DNA of 64,000 bases from Bacteroidales bacterium (lineage in GTDB: Bacteria > Bacteroidota > Bacteroidia > Bacteroidales > P3): positions 98,516-162,515 of the forward strand of contig JAFZXE010000026.1 in assembly GCA_017616895.1 (NCBI GenBank). Reading direction: 5' to 3'. Made by a program: the position numbers and the translations under genes. The notes beneath the pieces were generated by a model that had not been told where the DNA came from, made no database searches, and saw only the letters and a program-made list of their open reading frames with translations. Below, in pieces: positions 51,817 to 61,068 of the stretch; position 1 is the stretch's first letter, and each line of letters opens with the position of its first letter.

Positions 51817-51834
51817 AGGTCAAACTAAAAAGGG

Positions 51835-52932
51835 ATGCGCTTTAAAGATATTGTAGGTCAACGAGTTCTGATAAACCAGCTGACGGAAGTGATAGACGCT
51901 GGGAGGGTGAGCCACGCCCAGTTGATGCTTGGAAAGATGGGTTACGGGACGCTGGCATTGGCTATGGGGTATGTGCAGTACCTGATGTGCGAGAACCGGC
52001 AGCATTATGGCGAGGGGAGCGAGTTGAGGGCCGACTCGTGCGGAGAGTGTCCGAGCTGCAAGAAGATAGCGTCGCTGATGCATCCCGACGTGCATCTGTA
52101 TTTCCCGTCGATATCGACGACGAGGGTTGAGAAGCCGTGCTGTGCAGAGTATAGAGAGGATTTTGTAAAGTTCTTGCTGGAGAATAACATGTATGTCAAC
52201 TTGAACGAGTGGTATGCGTATGCCGGCGCTGAGAACAAGCAGGGAGAGTATAGGGCGGTGGACGCGATGGAGCTGATAGAGGAGGTGGCAAGGAAGTCGT
52301 ACGAGGGCAGAGAGAAGGTGTTCATACTGTGGATGCCAGAGAATATAAGGCCGCAGGTGGCGAACGAGCTGCTGAAGACGCTTGAGGAGCCGTATGAGGG
52401 GACGCTGATAATGCTGGTGGGCGAGAATGCCGACCGGATGCTTGAGACGGTGAGGAGCAGGGTGCAGACGACGCGAGTGCCGAGGATATGCGACGCGGGG
52501 CTGCCCGAGGAGGCCGATGGCGACTATATAGTGGCACGGCGGATGAAAGAGGAGAGCGAGGATGTGGAGGAGTCGAAGCGGATGTTTGTGGAATGGATGA
52601 GGCTGCTGTTTAAGCTGAAGATGGCAGAGTTGTCGAAATGGGTGGAAAGCATATCGAGAGCCGGAAGAGAGAGGCAGAAGGCGTTTCTGGGTTATGTGCT
52701 GGACAATATGAGACGCTGCTTCGGTCAGACGGCAGGAGGTATGGCCGCGGGGCTCAAGACGGGCGACGAGAGATTCGACGCGATGTTTCCGTCGATGGTG
52801 ACGACAAGGAATGTTGAACAAATATACGAGAGCGTAAGCGATGCTCTCGTTTCGATAGAGCGAAACGCCAATCCGAAGGTGACATTCATGCACCTTTCGT
52901 TCCAGCTGAGCAGGTATATCAAGAACAGATAG
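51835..52932 (+). CDS. holB: DNA polymerase III delta' subunit
   Basis: The 365-residue protein is the delta' subunit of the clamp loader. It starts RFKDIVGQRVLINQL, has a degenerate P-loop (LMLGKMGYGTLALAMG) as usual for delta', a zinc-binding cysteine cluster (CGECPSCKK near 64-72), and the segment ANELLKTLEEPYEGTLIMLV with the family SRV motif (TVRSRVQT). It has no ATPase activity by itself. A PSP1 protein gene follows 35 bp later, the same pairing known from many bacteria. Confidence 0.93.
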   Translation: MRFKDIVGQRVLINQLTEVIDAGRVSHAQLMLGKMGYGTLALAMGYVQYLMCENRQHYGEGSELRADSCGECPSCKKIASLMHPDVHLYFPSISTTRVEKPCCAEYREDFVKFLLENNMYVNLNEWYAYAGAENKQGEYRAVDAMELIEEVARKSYEGREKVFILWMPENIRPQVANELLKTLEEPYEGTLIMLVGENADRMLETVRSRVQTTRVPRICDAGLPEEADGDYIVARRMKEESEDVEESKRMFVEWMRLLFKLKMAELSKWVESISRAGRERQKAFLGYVLDNMRRCFGQTAGGMAAGLKTGDERFDAMFPSMVTTRNVEQIYESVSDALVSIERNANPKVTFMHLSFQLSRYIKNR

Positions 52933-52967
52933 CAGGAGCGTTTTGGCGACTAAACAAAAGGAAAGAC

Positions 52968-54680
52968 ATGAGAAACGAACAAAGAAGAAGACCAAATAGA
53001 GACAACCGCCGCGAAGAGGCGGAGAAAGAAAAACTGCGCCAAGAGGGTGCGGAAGCTGTGCCTGAAGCGTCGGCGACGAGTGCTGTGGATGACGACGAGG
53101 AGGACTATATTGCGACGCCTGAGGAGATAGCCGCCGAGGCGCAACGTCAGGCCGAACGCCGCAATCAGCGCAAGAACGGCGGCGACAAGAAGGAGTTGGA
53201 TGACGAAGGCGCGTATGCCGAATCGGGTGCGCGTCCGGACGACATCATCGACCCGTATGCGGAGCCGGAACCAGAGATACCGTGGGTGAAATATGAGGAG
53301 AACGACTTCGTGATGCGCGGCTGCAACCACTGCCCCAAAAGCTACGAGCCTGTGAGCCGCTGGGAGCGGGACAGCTGCAGCAAGTTGGCCACGACGAACT
53401 GGATGAGCAACATAAAGCTGCCAGAGGAGACGGGCTTCAACATAGTGGAGGTGCGCTTCAAGAACAACCGCAAGGACTTCTACCGTCTGCCCGAAGGACT
53501 GAATGTGACGGAGGGAGACCTGGTGGCGGTTGAGGGAGCACCCGGACATGACATCGGAATAGTGAGCCTTACGGGCGAGGTGTGCAGGATTAGACTTAAA
53601 GGCCGCAAGATAGACCCCGATTCGGAGGCAATAAAGAAGCTGTACCGCAGGGCGAAGCCGATAGACATAGAGAAGTGGGTGGGCGCGATAAAGGAAGAGC
53701 GTAACGCGGTGCTGAAAACACGTCAGATAGCGGAAAGTCTTGGGTTGGAGATGAAGATTAACGACGTGGAGATGCAGGGCGACCACGGGAAGGCGATATT
53801 CTATTACACCGCCGACGAGAGGGTGGATTTCAGGGTGCTGATAAAACTGCTGGCCGAGGAGTTCCACGTGAGGGTGGAGATGAAGCAGATAGGCGTCAGG
53901 CAGGAAGCTGCAAAGGTGGGAGGTATAGGAACGTGCGGACGAGAACTGTGCTGCTGTACGTGGCTGACGAACTTCAAGACAGTGTCAACCAATGCGGCGA
54001 AGGTGCAGCAGATACTGCCCAACCCGCAGAAGCTGGCCGGTCAATGCGGAAAGTTGAAATGCTGCCTGAACTTCGAGTACGAGGTGTATGCCGACGCGCT
54101 GAAGAAGCTGCCGCAGATGGGTGTTCACCTGAGATTCAAGAAAGGGCTGGCGCTGTATAAGAAGACAGACGTGTTCAGGGGTATAATGTGGTATGCCTAC
54201 GAAGGAGAGGGAGACCTGCACGCGCTGCCTGCAGAGAGCGTGAAGAAGATAATAGAGATGAACCGCAATCAGGAATATCCAGAGCAGATGGAAGACTTCC
54301 AGACAGAGCTGATGTCAACGTCGGCACTTGAACAGGAGACAACCGATGCGGAGTTTGAAAGAGAGATAAAGCGGATGGCCGAAGGCGGCAACGGAGTGGT
54401 GGATGAAGACGGGAAGGCACAGGGAGGCCAGAGTCAGGAGCGCCGCGGGCAGAACATGCGCCGCGACAACCGCCAGCCGCGCGACCAGCAAGGCCAGCGC
54501 AGGGAAAGACCTCAGCAAAGACCTTCTGGCGACGGATCGGCGCGAGTGCAGGACCGTCGCAGGGACAACCGCGACGAACGCAACGAGCAGAGACGCAGAG
54601 ACCCCAACGCGGCCAACCGTCAGCAGAACCCGCGCAACCGTCGTCCGTGGAACGAACAGAACAACACTCCAAACCAATAG
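52968..54680 (+). CDS. PSP1-domain protein (RicT/YaaT-like) with long basic tail
   Basis: The 570-residue protein has an acidic/basic N-terminal extension of about 110 residues, then a PSP1 domain (about 130-410). It shows GFNIVEVRFKNNRKDFY, the strand ADERVDFRVLIKLLAEEF, and conserved cysteines in GTCGRELCCCTW and GQCGKLKCCLNFEY. RicT/YaaT in Bacillus works with RNase Y and is an Fe-S protein. The last 120 residues are Arg/Asn/Gln-rich and probably disordered, as in RNA-binding tails. It sits between holB and gldH. Confidence 0.88.
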   Translation: MRNEQRRRPNRDNRREEAEKEKLRQEGAEAVPEASATSAVDDDEEDYIATPEEIAAEAQRQAERRNQRKNGGDKKELDDEGAYAESGARPDDIIDPYAEPEPEIPWVKYEENDFVMRGCNHCPKSYEPVSRWERDSCSKLATTNWMSNIKLPEETGFNIVEVRFKNNRKDFYRLPEGLNVTEGDLVAVEGAPGHDIGIVSLTGEVCRIRLKGRKIDPDSEAIKKLYRRAKPIDIEKWVGAIKEERNAVLKTRQIAESLGLEMKINDVEMQGDHGKAIFYYTADERVDFRVLIKLLAEEFHVRVEMKQIGVRQEAAKVGGIGTCGRELCCCTWLTNFKTVSTNAAKVQQILPNPQKLAGQCGKLKCCLNFEYEVYADALKKLPQMGVHLRFKKGLALYKKTDVFRGIMWYAYEGEGDLHALPAESVKKIIEMNRNQEYPEQMEDFQTELMSTSALEQETTDAEFEREIKRMAEGGNGVVDEDGKAQGGQSQERRGQNMRRDNRQPRDQQGQRRERPQQRPSGDGSARVQDRRRDNRDERNEQRRRDPNAANRQQNPRNRRPWNEQNNTPNQ

Positions 54681-54682
54681 CC

Positions 54683-55156
54683 ATGAAACTGAAAAGAACC
54701 TTTATGCTGGCGGCAGTAGCCGTGACGCTGATGTGTGGATGCGCCAAAGGGACATTCTACGACAAACATTGCGCAGTAGATAAAGAGGGGTGGTATATGG
54801 ATGAAGACTTGCGGTTTGCGGTGGATATCGAAGATACGCTGACGCCATACGATTTCTACATAGATGTGCGCAACACAAAGGATTATGCCTACTCGAACCT
54901 CTTCCTGTTTGTCAAAACCACATTTCCCGACAAGGTGGAACGCAGGGACACGCTGGAGTGTCCGCTGGCCGACGCGTTCGGGAAATGGTACGGGAAGCAG
55001 ACAAGCAGGCATGTTGACGGGCGCTACCTGTTGCACAAGAGTGTAATATTCCCGATGAAAGGGACATACACCTTCCAGGTGACACACGCTATGAGAGACA
55101 CGGTGGTGACAGGAATAAAGAACATAGGGCTGCATGTGGAGACAGCAGGCCGCTAA
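54683..55156 (+). CDS. gldH: gliding motility lipoprotein GldH
   Basis: The 157-residue protein has a lipoprotein signal with Cys20 (TLMCGC), then the GldH pattern: YDKHCAVDKEGWYMDEDLRFAVDIEDTLTPYDFYIDVRNTKDYAYSN in parts, LADAFGKWYG near 110 and FPMKGTYTFQVTHAMRDTVVTGI near 125. GldH was found by its need in Flavobacterium gliding; non-gliding Bacteroidales also carry it, so motility is not implied. The ATG at 54683 gives a proper signal. PBP1A follows. Confidence 0.88.
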   Translation: MKLKRTFMLAAVAVTLMCGCAKGTFYDKHCAVDKEGWYMDEDLRFAVDIEDTLTPYDFYIDVRNTKDYAYSNLFLFVKTTFPDKVERRDTLECPLADAFGKWYGKQTSRHVDGRYLLHKSVIFPMKGTYTFQVTHAMRDTVVTGIKNIGLHVETAGR

Positions 55157-55175
55157 GCACACAACAACGACAATT

Positions 55176-57455
55176 ATGAAACAAGATCGCACAAAGCTGT
55201 ATCGGACACTTTGGTACATATTCGGCGGATTCTGGCTGACCGTCATATTGTTTTTTGTACTGCTGTCGGCTGGATGCCTGGGGTTCATGCCCTCGTTTGA
55301 GGAACTTGAGAACCCGAACAGCATGCAGGCGTCGGAGGTGATATCCTCTGATGGTGTGGTATTGGGATATATAGGCATACAAAATCGTTCGGACGTTAGG
55401 TATGAAGATATCTCGCCCAACGTGATAAACGCCTTGATTGCCACTGAGGATGCGCGTTTCTACAAACACAGCGGCATCGACACGCGAAGTTTGGCGCGAG
55501 TGTTGTTCAAAACCGTGCTCGGACGCCACTCGTCGAGCGGCGGTGGCAGCACCATAACCCAACAGTTGGCAAAGAACCTGTTTCCTCGAGAGCGAAAAAG
55601 CAGGCTTGGAACAGTGTATTCGAAATTCAAAGAGTGGGTGGTGGCTGTGAAGCTGGAGCACCGCTACTCGAAGAGAGAGATAATCACGATGTATCTGAAC
55701 ACAGTGGATTTCGGCAGCAACGCTTTCGGAATAAAGACGGCGGCTAGGACTTTCTTTGGGAAGTCGCCGGCAGAGCTTGAGGTAGATGAGGCTGCGGTGC
55801 TGGTGGGTTTGCTGAAAGCACCTACGACCTATTCGCCTGTGCTGCATCCTGACCACTCGCTGAACAGGCGCAACGTGGTGTTGAGTCAGATGAAGCACTA
55901 CGACTATCTGACGGACGAAGAATATGAGGCGCTGAAGGAGAAGCCAATCAACATGTCGAAATACACGCCGCAGAGCCACAACGACGGATTGGCGACCTAT
56001 TTCCGCGAGTATGTGAGGGGCGAGATGAAGGAATGGTGCAAGCACCAGCGCAAAAGCGACGGCACACAGTATGATGTGCACAAGGACGGTTTGCGTATTT
56101 ACACCACCATCGATTCACGCATACAGGCTTACGCCGAAGAAGCTGTCCGCAAACACATGGGCGAGGAGATACAACCCGCCTTTGACAAGGAGCTGGCACG
56201 TCGCAAGGACAGAAACCCGTTCAGCGGTATAGGCAAGGAGCAGCAGGAAAAATATCTTCGACAAGCGATGATAAACAGCGACCGCTACTACCAGCGCAAG
56301 CAGGCAGGAGCCAAAGAGTCGGAGATAAGGGAGGAGTTTAACAAGAAGGTGCAGATGTCGGTGTTTACATGGAAAGGGTTGAAGGACACGATGATGAGTC
56401 CGTGGGATTCGCTGCGGTACTACAAAGGGTTCTTGAATGTGGGCCTTATGTCGGTGGAGCCAGGCACAGGATTTGTGAAGGCATACGTGGGCGGCATCAA
56501 CTACCGCTACTTCAAATACGACAATGTGTGGAGCCTGCGTCAGGTGGGTTCTACTTTCAAGCCATTCGTCTATACGATGGCTATACAGGATCTCGGAATG
56601 ACGCCTGGTACGGTGGTGCCAAACGCCGAGGTGTGCTTCGACAACGGACGAGGCGGCCTGTGGTGTCCGAAGAACTCGTCGCATGCGAGAGAAGGCGAAA
56701 TGGTGACGCTGAAATGGGCTCTGGCCAACTCTATTAACTGGGTGTCGGCCTACCTGATGAAACAAGGGTCGCCCGAGCAGGTGATAGCGATAGCGCGCAA
56801 GCTGGGTGTGAAGAGCGACATACCGGCTGTGCCTGCCATATCGGTGGGCACGCCAGAGATAACCGTGGCCGAGATGGCAGGAGCGATGGCCACATTTGCC
56901 AACGGCGGTGAATATGTCGAGCCGATATTTATCACCCGAATCGAAGACAAGCACGGAAAGGTGCTGGCGCGGTTCAGCCCTGAACGCCATGAGGCGCTGA
57001 GCCCGCGCACGGCTTACCTGATGCTGTCGCTGATGCAAGGAGTGGTGTCGAGCGGAACAGGATGCCGTCTAAACTACAAATACAAACTTAACCAATACAC
57101 AACTGCCATAGCAGGAAAGACAGGAACGACACAGAACAACTCCGACTGTTGGTTTATGGGTATCACGCCGAAATTGGCCACAGCCATCTGGACGGGAGGC
57201 GAACTGCGGTCAATACACTTCCGTAACATGGCTTACGGACAGGGTGCAGCACAGGCGTTGCCTATATTCGGCTATATGATGCAGAAAATCTATGAAGACA
57301 ACGCCCTGAAGTTCCCGAGAGGAGATTTTCAGAAGCCAGGCTCTGTGTCGTCGGAGGATATGGATGCTTCTTACTTCTGGACGGAGGTCGAGGCAGAGAA
57401 AAACTCGCCCGATGCAGGAGTTACCGACATTGGCACCGACGAGTCGATATGGTAA
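55176..57455 (+). CDS. mrcA: bifunctional penicillin-binding protein 1A
   Basis: The 759-residue class A PBP builds and cross-links peptidoglycan. One membrane segment (about 10-37) precedes the GT51 transglycosylase domain with ATEDARFYKHSGID (Glu91) and GGGSTITQQLAKNLF. The transpeptidase domain carries SxxK in GSTFKPF (near 458), SxN in ANSINWVS and KTG in GKTGTTQNNSD. A 42-bp longer frame overlaps the gldH stop; the ATG at 55176 is preferred since it precedes a typical basic N terminus. The stop overlaps rlmN. Confidence 0.93.
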   Translation: MKQDRTKLYRTLWYIFGGFWLTVILFFVLLSAGCLGFMPSFEELENPNSMQASEVISSDGVVLGYIGIQNRSDVRYEDISPNVINALIATEDARFYKHSGIDTRSLARVLFKTVLGRHSSSGGGSTITQQLAKNLFPRERKSRLGTVYSKFKEWVVAVKLEHRYSKREIITMYLNTVDFGSNAFGIKTAARTFFGKSPAELEVDEAAVLVGLLKAPTTYSPVLHPDHSLNRRNVVLSQMKHYDYLTDEEYEALKEKPINMSKYTPQSHNDGLATYFREYVRGEMKEWCKHQRKSDGTQYDVHKDGLRIYTTIDSRIQAYAEEAVRKHMGEEIQPAFDKELARRKDRNPFSGIGKEQQEKYLRQAMINSDRYYQRKQAGAKESEIREEFNKKVQMSVFTWKGLKDTMMSPWDSLRYYKGFLNVGLMSVEPGTGFVKAYVGGINYRYFKYDNVWSLRQVGSTFKPFVYTMAIQDLGMTPGTVVPNAEVCFDNGRGGLWCPKNSSHAREGEMVTLKWALANSINWVSAYLMKQGSPEQVIAIARKLGVKSDIPAVPAISVGTPEITVAEMAGAMATFANGGEYVEPIFITRIEDKHGKVLARFSPERHEALSPRTAYLMLSLMQGVVSSGTGCRLNYKYKLNQYTTAIAGKTGTTQNNSDCWFMGITPKLATAIWTGGELRSIHFRNMAYGQGAAQALPIFGYMMQKIYEDNALKFPRGDFQKPGSVSSEDMDASYFWTEVEAEKNSPDAGVTDIGTDESIW

Positions 57456-58498
57456 AGATGGAAAACCTCTTTGGCAAATCGCTGGCCGGGTTGCAGGCGT
57501 TGTGCGAGGCGGAAGGACTGCCGAAATATACGGCGCGTCAGATGTGTGACTGGCTCTATGCCAAAGGTGTGGACAGCATCGACGCGATGACGAACCTGTC
57601 GCTTAAGGTGCGGTCGCGGCTGAAGGAGTTCTGCAGCATCGAGCGGAAGGCACCGTTGGAATGCCAGGTGTCGAGAGACGGAACCAAGAAGTATGTCTTC
57701 GAAGTCGGCGGTCAGGGGGACTCTCAGGTGAGTTGTTTCATTGAGACGGTATATATCCCCGACGGAGATAGAGCGACGCTATGTGTTTCCTGTCAGGCGG
57801 GATGCAAGATGGGGTGCCGCTTCTGCGTCACTGGTAGCCAGGGCTATAAATGTAGCTTGACGGCCAGCGAGATACTCAACCAGATATTCTCCATACCCGA
57901 GTTCGGACAACTGACGAACATCGTGTATATGGGTATGGGAGAGCCTTTTGATAACTACGAAGCGGTGATGCAGTCGATAGAAGTGCTGACGTCTGACTGG
58001 GGCCTCGGTTGGAGCCCGCACCGCATAACGGTTAGCACCGTGGGCGTAAAGCCAGGCATAGAACGCTTTATGCGCGACTGCGACTGTCACTTGGCCATAA
58101 GCCTCCACAACCCCATCGCCGCCGAACGCTTGACCATAATGCCGATGCAGAAGGCCTATCCCATAGCCGAGGTGGTGGCCATGCTGAAACGGTACGACTG
58201 GGGTGGCCAGCGACGCCTGTCGTTTGAATACACCATGTTTGGCGGCATGAACGACGACAAAAGCCATGCGGAGGCGCTGATAAAATTGCTTTCTCCATTG
58301 CGGTGCCGCGTGAATCTGATAAGGTTCCACACATCGCCTGGAACACCTTTCCGCACATCGCCGCGTGAGAAGATGGAGCGTTTCATGGATATCCTCAACG
58401 AACACGGCATACGCTGTACCATACGTGCATCGCGAGGCGAAGACATCATGGCTGCCTGTGGACTTTTGGCCGGTTCTGTGTCTGGGCAGGGAGATTAG
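57449..58498 (+). CDS. rlmN: dual-specificity rRNA/tRNA methyltransferase RlmN
   Basis: RlmN methylates C2 of A2503 in 23S rRNA and A37 in tRNAs by radical-SAM chemistry. The 349-residue protein has the cluster motif CKMGCRFC (Cx3Cx2C) near 114-121, YMGMGEPFDNYEAV near 157, and the C-terminal cysteine in DIMAACGLL that forms the methylated intermediate. The start ATG overlaps the PBP1A stop; a second ATG nine bases on is equally possible. Confidence 0.95.
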   Translation: MVKMENLFGKSLAGLQALCEAEGLPKYTARQMCDWLYAKGVDSIDAMTNLSLKVRSRLKEFCSIERKAPLECQVSRDGTKKYVFEVGGQGDSQVSCFIETVYIPDGDRATLCVSCQAGCKMGCRFCVTGSQGYKCSLTASEILNQIFSIPEFGQLTNIVYMGMGEPFDNYEAVMQSIEVLTSDWGLGWSPHRITVSTVGVKPGIERFMRDCDCHLAISLHNPIAAERLTIMPMQKAYPIAEVVAMLKRYDWGGQRRLSFEYTMFGGMNDDKSHAEALIKLLSPLRCRVNLIRFHTSPGTPFRTSPREKMERFMDILNEHGIRCTIRASRGEDIMAACGLLAGSVSGQGD

Positions 58499-58546
58499 TT
58501 ACCACCTATCTATAATGCATCGTTTACACATTAAAAACCATATATC

Positions 58547-59170
58547 ATGAAAAAGATTGTCTTAGCTTTAGTTCTTTTCAGTTTACTGGCACCTTGCGCC
58601 TATGCGCAGAAGAAAGAAACCAAAGCGGTACTCAACAACATCCACCAGCGCAAGAGCGTACGCACCTATTCGGATAAGAAGGTGCCCGACGAGATTGTCA
58701 CCGAGTTGCTCAAGGCGGCCATGGCGGCACCGACGGGGATGAACATCCAGCCGTGGTATTTTGTGGTGTTGAGAGACACCTCGCAGTATGACAGGATTTT
58801 CGCAGGCAACGGCAATATGAAGAAATTCAAGGAGTCGTCGGTGGTGATAGTGCTGTGTGCCGACACCACGGTTACGCGTCCGCCGAGAGAGAACCCCAAC
58901 GCCCCTGCGGTGACAAGCCCCAATGCCATCTGGCGTGACGATATGGGAGCCTGCACGGAGAATCTGCTGCTGGCGGCCGAAGCATACGGGCTTGGAGCGT
59001 GCTGGACAGCATGTTATCCCTTTGCTAGGACGATGGAGCCGGTGAAACGAGAATTAGGTCTGCCCGCCAACGTGGTGCCCTACTGCGTCGTGCCTATCGG
59101 CTATCCCCGTCTTGATGAGAAACCCAAAGACAAGTGGAAACCAGAAAAAATCCACTACGGGCGTTGGTAG
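58547..59170 (+). CDS. exported nitroreductase-family protein
   Basis: The 207-residue protein has a Sec signal peptide (MKKIVLALVLFSLLAPCAYAQ) followed by a nitroreductase-fold domain: HQRKSVRTYSDKKVP near 34, LKAAMAAPTGMNIQPW near 55 and LLLAAEAYGLGACWTACYP near 141. These enzymes use FMN and NAD(P)H. Export of such an enzyme is unusual because FMN and NAD(P)H are cytoplasmic, but exported members occur in Bacteroidetes. It stands alone between rlmN and a HAD gene. Confidence 0.85.
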   Translation: MKKIVLALVLFSLLAPCAYAQKKETKAVLNNIHQRKSVRTYSDKKVPDEIVTELLKAAMAAPTGMNIQPWYFVVLRDTSQYDRIFAGNGNMKKFKESSVVIVLCADTTVTRPPRENPNAPAVTSPNAIWRDDMGACTENLLLAAEAYGLGACWTACYPFARTMEPVKRELGLPANVVPYCVVPIGYPRLDEKPKDKWKPEKIHYGRW

Positions 59171-59321
59171 GCTAGCGCTATAGCATAGTGAAACAAAAGA
59201 CGAGCATCAGACTTCTATTTGGCGCACCGATAAATAGCACGGGGTGTCCATTCTATATAGTCCGCAAAACGGCACACTATCTAAAAAGTATCGTTTGACA
59301 ATATAAAACTAACGGTTGAAT

Positions 59322-60176
59322 ATGGCGACAAAGAAAAACATTGATGTGGCTTTGGTTTACGACTTCGACGGCACTCTGGCTCCTGGTAACATGCAGGAGT
59401 TCGGATTCGTGAAAGCCATCGGAAAAGACTCGAAGGGGTTCTGGACGAGGAACCACGAACTGGCCACCACAAACGACGCTAACGAGATTCTGTGCTATAT
59501 GTACCTGATGCTGCAGGCAGCGAAAAACAACAACATCTCGTTGAAACGGAAGTCATTTCAGAAATTCGGCTCGATGATAAAACTGTTCGATGGCGTGGAG
59601 GAATGGTTCTCGCTGATCAACCAGTATGGCAAATCGAAAGGGATAAACATAAAGCACTATATCAACTCATCCGGATTGAAGGAGATGATAGAGGGAACGA
59701 CCATAGCCAAGAGGTTCGAAAACATCTACGCATGCTCGTTCCTGTATGATATCGACGGCATCGCCTACTGGCCAGCCGTCGCGGTGGATTATACCACCAA
59801 GACTCAGTTCCTCTTCAAGATAAACAAAGGCATCAAGGAGATAAGCGACAACAAGAAAATAAACGAATATGTAGCACAGGACGACCGCCCCATCCCGTTC
59901 GAGCGGATGATATACTTCGGCGACGGCGAGACGGACATCCCCAGCATGAAAGTGGTGAAAGAACACGGGGGCCATTCGATTGCGGTGTATGGCGACCGTA
60001 AGAAGAAAAGCACCGCCATGAAGCTCATCTGCGAGGACCGCGTGAACTTTGTGTGCAAGGCCGACTATTCGGAGGGGAAGGAGATTCATACAACGGTGAT
60101 GCATATACTCGACAAAATACGCTCGGATTACGATTTCAACAAACTGCTGGCCGACCACAAGCGTGTCGCAAAATGA
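59322..60176 (+). CDS. HAD-superfamily hydrolase
   Basis: The 284-residue protein has motif I DFDGTLAPG at 15-23 with the nucleophile Asp15 and acid Asp17, and motif IV FGDGETDIPSM near 206. A helical cap lies between (about 30-110). Motif II Ser may be in INSSGLKEM near 119. It resembles phosphoserine phosphatase-type HADs but its substrate is unknown. The ATG at 59322 is preferred over the TTG two codons upstream. Its stop overlaps the start of a 41-codon acetyltransferase remnant. Confidence 0.85.
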   Translation: MATKKNIDVALVYDFDGTLAPGNMQEFGFVKAIGKDSKGFWTRNHELATTNDANEILCYMYLMLQAAKNNNISLKRKSFQKFGSMIKLFDGVEEWFSLINQYGKSKGINIKHYINSSGLKEMIEGTTIAKRFENIYACSFLYDIDGIAYWPAVAVDYTTKTQFLFKINKGIKEISDNKKINEYVAQDDRPIPFERMIYFGDGETDIPSMKVVKEHGGHSIAVYGDRKKKSTAMKLICEDRVNFVCKADYSEGKEIHTTVMHILDKIRSDYDFNKLLADHKRVAK

Positions 60177-60298
60177 AGGGAATCTGGAACCAACCCGCCT
60201 TGAAGGTCTATCGCAGCATTGGAGCTGTGCCGATGGACGAATGGACGGTGCAACGTCTGGACGAAGCCGCTCTGAAACGTTTTGCATCCGAGCAGTAA
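60173..60298 (+). pseudogene. C-terminal remnant of a GNAT acetyltransferase
   Basis: From the ATG overlapping the HAD stop (ATGA), 41 codons read like the last part of a GNAT N-acetyltransferase: WNQPALKVYRSIGAVPMDEW, then TVQRLDEAALKRFA. In full-length enzymes this segment follows the acetyl-CoA-binding core, which is absent here. The 135 bp after it hold nothing recognisable. It is most likely a leftover, though translational coupling to the HAD gene means the fragment may still be made. Confidence 0.65.
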
Positions 60299-60433
60299 AA
60301 ACTGAATAACGACGAAACGGATAGAAGTCGTTGCGGCAATCATATATGATGGAGAAGCCTGTCCGGTATAAACACAATATTTCCGTGATTACTACGTTGT
60401 TATAAACGTAAAATTTCTGAACATAGAATATCG

Positions 60434-60853
60434 ATGTATCGGTTATTGAAATACGTTATAATTGTGGTAGCGGTACTTTTTTGCGGATGTCGGCACGAGC
60501 GTTGCGACACCCCGATAGGGGCGTCGGCTTGTTCAATCAATCCCAACTCGCCACTCTACAACCGGCTGAACAACGTGGGAGGGTATGAGTATATCGTTGG
60601 TGGCAACCACGGAATCTTCGTGATGCGTACCTCTCTCAACGAGTTTGTGGCGTACGAGCGCACCTGTCCGCACGACCATAATGCGGCAGTCGAGGTGGTT
60701 GACGGATGGGACGGCACGATACTGAAATGTCCGGTGTGCGGCAGCCAGTTCAACACCTACGCCGACGGAATGCCGCTTGACGGCAGTATGACCAGTTGCC
60801 CGCTCTATGAGTACGGAACCACATACGACGGCGGCACGCTGTATATCTATTAG
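60434..60853 (+). CDS. Rieske-like lipoprotein with altered cluster motif
   Basis: The 139-residue protein has a lipoprotein signal (Cys19 in FCGC) and a Rieske-type domain. The first cluster half is CPH (Cys78, His80). The second is CPVCGSQF (Cys99, Cys102), where a Rieske centre has CxxH, so the second histidine is replaced by cysteine. The ending (DGGTLYIY) fits the family. The cluster could be differently ligated or lost; proteins of this design occur in gut Bacteroidales. No redox partner is adjacent. Confidence 0.75.
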   Translation: MYRLLKYVIIVVAVLFCGCRHERCDTPIGASACSINPNSPLYNRLNNVGGYEYIVGGNHGIFVMRTSLNEFVAYERTCPHDHNAAVEVVDGWDGTILKCPVCGSQFNTYADGMPLDGSMTSCPLYEYGTTYDGGTLYIY

Positions 60854-60972
60854 GTGCGGACCCGACAAAGGTGCATACCCCGCAAAAGGCGATAAAAGAA
60901 CACATAAATCATCCCTTAGGGGTGGCTTTTCAGTGACCACCGACTATTAAATTGCCCCAGGCAGGCATACAC

Positions 60973-61058
60973 CTAACTGCTGACCGCTGACGGCTAAAAT
61001 CGTTTTCGTTAACATTAGCCGAAAACTTCACTGACCGCTGCCTGCTAACTGCTAAAAT
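60973..61058. repeat. 7-bp repeat blocks (CTGACCG/CTAACTG type)
   Basis: Four heptads (CTAACTG, CTGACCG, CTGACGG, CTAAAAT) at 60973-61000 and four (CTGACCG, CTGCCTG, CTAACTG, CTAAAAT) at 61031-61058 share units in different order. Confidence 0.75.
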
Positions 61059-61068
61059 CCACCCCTCT

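Larger units (their letters stand above)
51154..51834. other. 681-bp intergenic region between divergent genes
   Basis: It contains a consensus promoter and a 36-codon reading frame (51284-51445), a long 11-bp array (51459-51579), a 21-bp array (51576-51680), a G/T-rich stretch (51680-51775) and the holB promoter box (51809-51816). Confidence 0.8.

Noticed and set aside
53860-53875. Second parS-like CACGTG (TTCCACGTGAGG)
   Set aside because: It lies inside the PSP1 coding region and breaks the outer half of the palindrome. The CACGTG at 30066-30071 (end of the LRR gene) also lacks the flanks.
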